The notes beneath the pieces are model-generated. The model was not told where the DNA came from. It worked only from the letters and a program-made list of their open reading frames with translations, and ran no database searches. Source: Dehalococcoidia bacterium (lineage in GTDB: Bacteria; Chloroflexota; Dehalococcoidia; SM23-28-2). From it: a stretch of 9,815 bases of DNA. Every line of letters begins with the position of its first letter. The stretch's first letter is position 1. Where the stretch lies: positions 1 through 9,815 of the forward strand of contig JALHUG010000209.1 in the NCBI GenBank assembly GCA_022866185.1, in the 5' to 3' direction. Both the position numbers and the translations under genes were made by a program. Below are positions 6,145 through 9,815 of the stretch, piece by piece.

Positions 6145-7116
6145 GTGTCGCCTGACGCTATTACCGCCATCCCCGGCCTAAGCGTCGGCCACTGGACCGA
6201 TCGGCGGGCGGCCACCGGCTGCACCGTCGTACTCTGCGAGGGGGGCGCCGTCGCTGCTGTCGATGTGCGCGGCGGCGCCCCTGGCACCCGCGAGACTGAC
6301 CTCTTGCGCCCCGGCAACCTGGTGGAGCGCGTCCATGCCGTCCTCCTCAGTGGAGGCAGCGCGTTCGGCCTGGACGCCGCTGCCGGCGTGATGCGCTACC
6401 TGGAGGAGCAGGGCGTTGGCTTCCCCACCCCCGGCGGGCTGGTTCCCATTGTAGTGGGAGCTGTGCTCTACGACCTGTCCATCGGCCGCTCGGACGTGCG
6501 CCCCGATGCCGCCGCTGGCTACGCCGCCTGCCAGGCGGCCAAGGGCGGTCGAATCTCCCAGGGGAGCGTGGGCGCGGGTAGCGGTGCCACTGTGGGCAAG
6601 GTCCTGGGCATGGAGCGAGCAGTCAAAGGTGGCATCGGCACCGCCAGCGAGGGGGCGGTGGGCGATATCATCGTCGGGGCGCTGGTGGCGGTGAGCTGCC
6701 TCGGCGAGGTGGTTGACCCCGATAGCGGCCGCATCCTGGCCGGCCCCCGGGACGAGAAGGGCGGCTTCCTGAGCACCCTGGACATCCTGCGGCGGCGGCC
6801 TGCCTCGGCCCTGGCGGGCGGCTTCACCAACAGCATCATCGGCGTGGTGGCCACCAACGCGCGCCTGAACAGGGTGCAGGCCTATCGCTTGGCGGTGATG
6901 GCCCACGATGGCCTGGCGCGGGCCGTTCGCCCTGCTCACACGCTTGTGGACGGCGACGCTTTCTTCGCGCTGGCCACAGGGGCCACAGAGGCGGCGGCCG
7001 ATCTCACTGCGCTCGGGGCGCTGGCCGCCCGGGCGGTGGAGCGAGCCATCGTGCGGGCGGTGACGGAGGCGCGAGGGCTGGCGGGCGTGCCTTCCCTGGC
7101 AGAGTGGCAGCGCTAG
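6145..7116 (+). CDS. P1/S58-family self-processing aminopeptidase (DmpA/BapA/NylC-like)
   Basis: A 323-residue N-terminal-nucleophile hydrolase. This family includes the L-aminopeptidase/D-Ala-esterase DmpA, beta-aminopeptidases and nylon-oligomer hydrolase NylC, each made as a precursor cut into two chains. Seen: the N-terminal block AIPGLSVGHWTD; GGSAFGLDAAAGVMRYLEEQ; GSVGAGSGATVGKVLG; and the processing region TNSIIGVVATNA. The cut is predicted between Asn229 and Ser230, freeing Ser230 as nucleophile. The late DGDAFFALATG block is also present. No signal peptide is visible, so it is probably cytoplasmic. The GTG start at 6145 is forced by an in-frame TAG at 6136-6138 and the early conserved block. 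No strong Shine-Dalgarno is visible, so translation may be weak. It converges with the transporter gene, the two stops being 10 bp apart with no clear terminator between. The physiological substrate cannot be read from sequence. Confidence 0.92.
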   Translation: MSPDAITAIPGLSVGHWTDRRAATGCTVVLCEGGAVAAVDVRGGAPGTRETDLLRPGNLVERVHAVLLSGGSAFGLDAAAGVMRYLEEQGVGFPTPGGLVPIVVGAVLYDLSIGRSDVRPDAAAGYAACQAAKGGRISQGSVGAGSGATVGKVLGMERAVKGGIGTASEGAVGDIIVGALVAVSCLGEVVDPDSGRILAGPRDEKGGFLSTLDILRRRPASALAGGFTNSIIGVVATNARLNRVQAYRLAVMAHDGLARAVRPAHTLVDGDAFFALATGATEAAADLTALGALAARAVERAIVRAVTEARGLAGVPSLAEWQR

Positions 7117-7126
7117 CCGGCGGCGT

Positions 7127-7996
7127 TCAGTCGCGCTGCATCACGGTTGTTACCCCCAGGATGATCAGCCCACACCCGAAGATGGTGTTGATGCCGATCG
7201 ACTCGTCCAGGATGGCCCAACCGAGGAACAGCCCCACGATGGGGATGATATAGGTCACCAAAGACGCTCTGACGCTGCCTATCGTGTCCAGAAGCCAGAA
7301 GAAGGCGCCGTAGGCCAGGCCAGTCCCCAGTACCCCCAGAGTGATGAGAGATAGCCAAGCCTCCAGGCTAAGGTTGTAGTCGGGGACTCCCTCTACAGCG
7401 AAGAGGACTGGCGTCAGGATGAGGGCTCCAGTCACTAGCTGAAGCCTGGTCAGAATGAGGTGATCTTCGGAGTGGAGGAGTAGTCGGGCATAGACGGCGC
7501 TGGCACCATAGCAGACTGCTGCGCCGACTACCGCCATCTGCCCCAGAACGTTGGAACGGGTGATATCCGCGCTATCGCCGCCGGCCAGGATGGCCACTCC
7601 CAGGAAGCCCAGGAGGAGGCCGGAAAGCCGGAGCCAGGTCAACCGTTCGTCCACCAAGATGAGGCCGGCAATGAGGGCTGTGAACAGCGGAACGGTGGAG
7701 TTGAGGACGGCCGCTCTGCCGCTTTCGATGTGGGTCTCGCCCCAGGATATGAGAAGGAAGGGGATGATGTTGTTCAGCACAGCCAGCCCCGCTGCCATTG
7801 CCCACAGGCGGGGAGACGTCCTGGCTGAGCGACGGCTGAAGGTCGTGACGGCGACGATAGCCAGGGCGCCAAAGACGATTCGCCCTTCCACCAGGGCCAG
7901 CGGCGAGGTCTCCTCCACCACTACCTTGATGAACAGGAATGAGGCTCCCCAGACGGAGCCGAGAAGCAGAAGCACCCCAAGAGAGCGAGAGGTCAT
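7127..7996 (-). CDS. EamA/DMT-superfamily permease
   Basis: A 289-residue inner-membrane protein with about ten hydrophobic helices in two EamA repeats, typical of drug/metabolite transporters. Seen: first-helix motif WGASFLFIKV (16-25); the end of repeat 1 around NSTVPLFTALIAGLILVDE, then a Gly-rich helix (LSGLLLGFLGVAILAGG); and the matching end of repeat 2, ASLVTYIIPIVGLFLGW followed by AILDES. I chose ATG at 7994-7996 because it puts the first helix a few residues from the start. An upstream extension to TTG at 8125 would add 43 Cys/Arg-rich residues unlike the family. The ribosome-binding site is poor. The gene diverges from the pantothenate operon, so transport of a pantothenate-pathway compound is conceivable, but the family exports many metabolites and nothing seen fixes the substrate. 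Confidence 0.9.
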   Translation of the reverse strand: MTSRSLGVLLLLGSVWGASFLFIKVVVEETSPLALVEGRIVFGALAIVAVTTFSRRSARTSPRLWAMAAGLAVLNNIIPFLLISWGETHIESGRAAVLNSTVPLFTALIAGLILVDERLTWLRLSGLLLGFLGVAILAGGDSADITRSNVLGQMAVVGAAVCYGASAVYARLLLHSEDHLILTRLQLVTGALILTPVLFAVEGVPDYNLSLEAWLSLITLGVLGTGLAYGAFFWLLDTIGSVRASLVTYIIPIVGLFLGWAILDESIGINTIFGCGLIILGVTTVMQRD

Positions 7997-8096
7997 TCTA
8001 GATCGTAAGCGTTGACGCCAAGCAAAGGCGCAGGGACATCCAAGCGCGAGCGGGAGGCATTGAGCGCAGTTGCAGCGGCGCGAAGGCTGTGCTTCT

Positions 8097-8125
8097 ATTG
8101 AATCTGGTTTCAAATATTGCGTCAA
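8097..8125 (-). promoter_or_regulatory. Candidate promoter of the EamA transporter gene
   Basis: Read on the minus strand, TTGACG (8120-8125) is a 5/6 match to the -35 consensus. It is followed after 17 bp by TTCAAT (8097-8102), a 4/6 match to the -10. It would give a 5' UTR of about 95 nt. Its -35 box lies 6 bp from the -35 box of the divergent pan promoter candidate, so the two polymerases would compete for the site. Confidence 0.35.
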
Positions 8126-8131
8126 GGGGTA

Positions 8132-8160
8132 TTGCCATTTGGCGGTGGACTGTGTATATT
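8132..8160 (+). promoter_or_regulatory. Candidate sigma-70-type promoter of the pan operon
   Basis: TTGCCA (8132-8137, 5/6) and TATATT (8155-8160, 5/6) are separated by exactly 17 bp. Transcription would start near 8166-8168, just at the base of the first leader hairpin (8167). This placement supports both the promoter and the RNA call. The spacer and -10 region are AT-richer than the surroundings. Confidence 0.6.
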
Positions 8161-8166
8161 ATGGTT

Positions 8167-8330
8167 GCTACCGACCCGTAGGGCGGTAAGCTAAGGCGCG
8201 ATAAGCGCCTTCCATATCCGAAAAGCGATAGTTCGCTTGGATCGGGCAACCGACCGAGACGGCATATAGAGTTGGGCAGTGGCTATCTGCGAAGCCCTCT
8301 CGGTTGTAGTACGAGAGGGCTTTTGTTTTG
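8167..8330 (+). ncRNA. pan-motif leader RNA with attenuator, upstream of panD-panB-panC
   Basis: This is the 5' leader of the pantothenate operon. The first hairpin reads GCTACCG-A-CCC-GTA-GGG-CGGT-A-AGC (8167-8191). It has three stem segments and two single bulged adenosines (A8174, A8188). A stem-loop with two conserved bulged A residues upstream of panB/panC/panD defines the published pan motif, known from Chloroflexi, Firmicutes and Deltaproteobacteria. Further stems: AAGGCGC/GCGCCTT (8193-8199, 8205-8211); ATCC/GGAT (8216-8219, 8239-8242) with inner AAGCGA/TCGCTT (8223-8228, 8233-8238); and a weaker GCA-ATAG/CTAT-TGC hairpin (8262-8290). An intrinsic terminator follows, making this a likely cis-acting attenuator. 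GGGC (8274-8277) is complementary to GCCC in the 5' arm of the terminator and could be the antiterminator (inference). Only one clear double-bulge hairpin is seen, while many pan RNAs have two. Confidence 0.72.
8292..8329 (+). terminator. Intrinsic terminator in the panD leader (attenuator)
   Basis: AAGCCCTCTCG (8292-8302) pairs with CGAGAGGGCTT (8312-8322) over 11 bp around a 9-nt loop, followed by TTTTGTTTT (8321-8329). It is the best Rho-independent terminator in the window. It sits 29 bp before the panD start, inside the operon's own leader, as expected for conditional premature termination. Confidence 0.9.
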
Positions 8331-8358
8331 CCGGGCGAGCCAGAAGAGGGGGACCGAC

Positions 8359-8745
8359 ATGAGGATCATGCTCAAAGGCAAGATTCATCGGGCGCATGTC
8401 ACCGACGCCGATCTCAACTACGAAGGCAGCATTACCTTAGATCCCATTCTCATGGAGGCGGCGGACCTCCTGCCCTTCGAGCGGGTGCACGTGCTCGACA
8501 TAACCAATGGGGCTCGCCTGGAGACCTACGCCATTGAGGGTGAGCGGGGTGGCGGCGAGGTGGCGATCAACGGTGCCGCCGCTCACCTTGTCCACAAGGG
8601 CGACCTGGTCATCGTCCTGTCCTATAGTTCGGTCAGCGAGGAGGAGTCGCAGCACTGGCTACCCAAGCTGGTCTACGTCGATGCGGAGAACAGGATCGTG
8701 CGACTGGGCGGCGCCGCTGTCCAGCCTCAGGAAGCGGTGGTGTAG
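8359..8745 (+). CDS. panD: Aspartate 1-decarboxylase proenzyme
   Basis: PanD decarboxylates L-aspartate to beta-alanine, the second half of pantothenate. The protein has 128 residues, normal for the family. The start is ATG 8359 with GGGGGA 5 bp upstream. An in-frame TTG at 8272 would place extra residues in the leader terminator and is rejected. Seen: MLKGKIHRA with Lys8 and His10; the self-cleavage site YEGSIT, with the cut predicted between Gly23 and Ser24, where Ser24 becomes the pyruvoyl cofactor; DITNGARLETY with Arg and Tyr active-site residues; and INGAAAHLVHKGDLVIVLSY. The enzyme is a cytoplasmic pyruvoyl-dependent tetramer of self-cleaved alpha and beta chains; in some bacteria cleavage needs the PanZ/PanM partner, not seen here. 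It is the first gene of the pan operon, and panB starts 10 bp after the stop. Confidence 0.97.
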   Translation: MRIMLKGKIHRAHVTDADLNYEGSITLDPILMEAADLLPFERVHVLDITNGARLETYAIEGERGGGEVAINGAAAHLVHKGDLVIVLSYSSVSEEESQHWLPKLVYVDAENRIVRLGGAAVQPQEAVV

Positions 8746-8755
8746 GGAGGTCGAC

Positions 8756-9595
8756 ATGAAGCGCGTATCCATCCACGACCTCAAGGCGATGAAGAAGCGG
8801 GGCGAGAAGATCGCCATGCTCACCGCCTACGACTATCCCACCGCCAGGATCCTGGACGAGGCGGGCGTGCCCATCATCCTGGTGGGCGACAGCCTGGGCA
8901 TGGTGGTCCTGGGCTACGACTCGACCCTGCCGGTGACCATGGACGACATGGTCCACCACACCAAGGCAGTGGTGCGGGGCAGCCAGCGAGCCCACGTGGT
9001 GGGCGATATGCCCTTCATGAGCTATCAGACGGGGCCTGAGGATGCCCTGCGCAACGCCGGTCGCCTGATGCAGGAGGCGGGCGCCCAGTCCGTCAAGCTG
9101 GAGGGTGGCAGGACAGTTGCCGAGACCGTGCGCCGCCTGGTGGAGGCGGGTATTCCGGTCATGGGCCACATCGGCCTGACGCCCCAGTCGCTGCACCAGT
9201 TCGGCGGGTACAAGGTTCAGGGCAAGACGCCGGCCGCCGCCGTCAAGCTGCTCAACGACGCCAGGGCACTGGAGGAGGCGGGCGCCTATGCAATCGTCCT
9301 GGAGACGATTCCCGCCGTCTTGGCCAGGCTTGTCACCGAGCGGGTGAGCATCCCCACCATCGGCATCGGCGCCGGGCCCCACTGCGATGGCCAGGTGCAG
9401 GTGCTCCACGATATGCTCGGCCTCTACCCCGATTTCGCCCCCAAGCATGCCAAGCAGTACGCTCACCTGGCCGATGAGGCTGGTCGAGCCGTTCGGGAGT
9501 ATCTGGCCGAGGTGGCGGAGGGCCGATTCCCTACCGAGAAAGAAAGCTTCATGATGGACGAGGCAGCCCTCTCCGAGTTGACCCACTTGGTCTAG
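8756..9595 (+). CDS. panB: 3-methyl-2-oxobutanoate hydroxymethyltransferase
   Basis: PanB transfers a hydroxymethyl group from 5,10-methylene-tetrahydrofolate to alpha-ketoisovalerate to give ketopantoate, the committed step of pantoate synthesis. The protein has 279 residues, slightly longer than E. coli PanB (264), with the excess at the C-terminus. The start is ATG 8756 with GGGAGG directly after the panD stop. The frame is open further upstream into panD, but the conserved N-terminus ISIHDL-like block (VSIHDLKAMKKRGEKI) begins here. Seen: LTAYDYPTA; VGDSLGMVVLGY with metal ligand Asp45; VGDMPFMSY with Asp84; VKLEGG with Lys114 and Glu116; MGHIGLTPQSLHQFGGYKVQG; and LETIP with the catalytic Glu183. 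All expected active-site residues are present. The ketopantoate reductase needed next (panE or ilvC) is not in the window. Confidence 0.97.
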   Translation: MKRVSIHDLKAMKKRGEKIAMLTAYDYPTARILDEAGVPIILVGDSLGMVVLGYDSTLPVTMDDMVHHTKAVVRGSQRAHVVGDMPFMSYQTGPEDALRNAGRLMQEAGAQSVKLEGGRTVAETVRRLVEAGIPVMGHIGLTPQSLHQFGGYKVQGKTPAAAVKLLNDARALEEAGAYAIVLETIPAVLARLVTERVSIPTIGIGAGPHCDGQVQVLHDMLGLYPDFAPKHAKQYAHLADEAGRAVREYLAEVAEGRFPTEKESFMMDEAALSELTHLV

Positions 9596-9614
9596 CCGAG
9601 GGCAGCCTGGATTA

Positions 9615-9664
9615 GTCAGCCTTTGCCGTATCCCTGCTCGCCGGCCAGCAGGGATGCGGCTGAC
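9615..9664 (+). other. Long intercistronic hairpin between panB and panC
   Basis: GTCAGCC (9615-9621) pairs with GGCTGAC (9658-9664), and inside it ATCCCTGCT (9630-9638) pairs with AGCAGGGAT (9647-9655) around an 8-nt loop. An alternative register pairs GCCGT (9625-9629) with GCGGC (9656-9660). No T-run follows, so it is not a standard terminator. It fills most of the 79-bp gap and ends 11 nt before the panC ATG, leaving little room for a free ribosome-binding site. It may tune panC translation or mRNA stability. Confidence 0.55.
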
Positions 9665-9674
9665 ATTGGCCAGC

Positions 9675-9815
9675 ATGCAAGTCGTGACCACAGTGGCGGA
9701 GATGCGCCGTCTGCGCGCCCAGATGACGGGCAGCGTCGGCCTCGTCCCCACCATGTGCTACCTCCACGAAGGCCACCTCTCCCTGGTGCGCCGCGCTCGC
9801 GCCGACAGCCAGCAC
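9675..9815 (+). CDS. panC: Pantothenate synthetase, N-terminal part (3' end outside the window)
   Basis: PanC uses ATP to join D-pantoate and beta-alanine through a pantoyl-adenylate. Only 47 codons are visible (normal length is about 280), but the N-terminal signature LVPTM-C-YLHEGHLSLVRRAR is diagnostic of the family and carries the nucleotide-binding HxGH-type motif (His31, His34). The start ATG 9675 gives the usual short lead (MQVVTTVAEMRRLR) before this block. An in-frame TTG lies 9 bp upstream. No strong Shine-Dalgarno is seen, and a hairpin lies just upstream. Cys28 stands where the family nearly always has Gly (PTMG). It completes the panD-panB-panC operon. Confidence 0.93.
   Translation, partial: MQVVTTVAEMRRLRAQMTGSVGLVPTMCYLHEGHLSLVRRARADSQH

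Noticed and set aside
6178..6939. Minus-strand open frame (253 codons) opposite the peptidase gene
   Set aside because: Composition is typical of an antisense shadow, and the plus-strand protein has strong family motifs.
7997..8125. 43-residue N-terminal extension of the transporter from TTG 8125
   Set aside because: It is polar and Cys-rich, unlike the family, and would overlap the candidate promoter of the same gene.
8163..8251. Long-range pairing GGTTGC (8163-8168) with GCAACC (8246-8251) closing the leader RNA
   Set aside because: With the best promoter call, transcription starts near 8166-8168, so most of the left arm would not be in the RNA.
8272..8358. TTG at 8272 as a panD start
   Set aside because: It would translate through the leader terminator and add residues absent from PanD. 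ATG 8359 has a good ribosome-binding site and gives the normal length.
8633..9754. Long minus-strand open frame (373 codons) opposite panB
   Set aside because: panB on the plus strand has all catalytic motifs. The minus-strand product is His/Gly/Leu-rich with no motif.

Overview
The window is a GC-rich bacterial chromosome segment with nine protein-coding genes, two of them cut by the window edges, and several well-structured non-coding stretches. A Chloroflexota origin, perhaps a Dehalococcoidia-like lineage, is my best inference. It rests on a pan-motif leader RNA in front of panD-panB-panC (a motif known from Chloroflexi, Firmicutes and Deltaproteobacteria), a large secreted protein with a Pro-Thr linker and Trp-rich repeats of a kind common in Chloroflexota, and dense GC-rich coding with strong GGAGG ribosome-binding sites. 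No rRNA or other phylogenetic marker is present to settle it.

Left part (1-5897, all + strand): the C-terminal polymerase half of DNA polymerase I (polA), a 783-residue exported multidomain protein (1276-3627), a GC-rich hairpin terminator candidate, then mutM (formamidopyrimidine-DNA glycosylase, GTG start at 3802) closely followed by a thiolase (4653-5897). polA and mutM are both DNA-repair genes and appear to be separated by the secreted-protein gene.

Middle (5898-7116): a 247-bp intergenic region packed with perfect hairpins. It includes a three-way-junction fold and a TTTA-loop hairpin that resembles the right end (omega-RNA region) of IS200/IS605 elements, but there is no tnpA or tnpB. 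A 14-bp inverted repeat encloses much of it. An S58/P1-family self-processing aminopeptidase gene follows.

Right part (7127-9815): an EamA/DMT-family membrane transporter on the minus strand diverges from the pantothenate operon panD-panB-panC. The shared intergenic region has back-to-back promoter candidates. The pan side continues into a leader of about 190 nt that starts with a hairpin carrying two bulged adenosines (the pan-motif signature) and ends in a textbook intrinsic terminator upstream of panD. This layout predicts transcription attenuation of vitamin B5 synthesis: PanB makes ketopantoate, PanD makes beta-alanine, and PanC joins pantoate to beta-alanine. The leader RNA and the hairpin-rich IS605-like relic are the two most interesting items.
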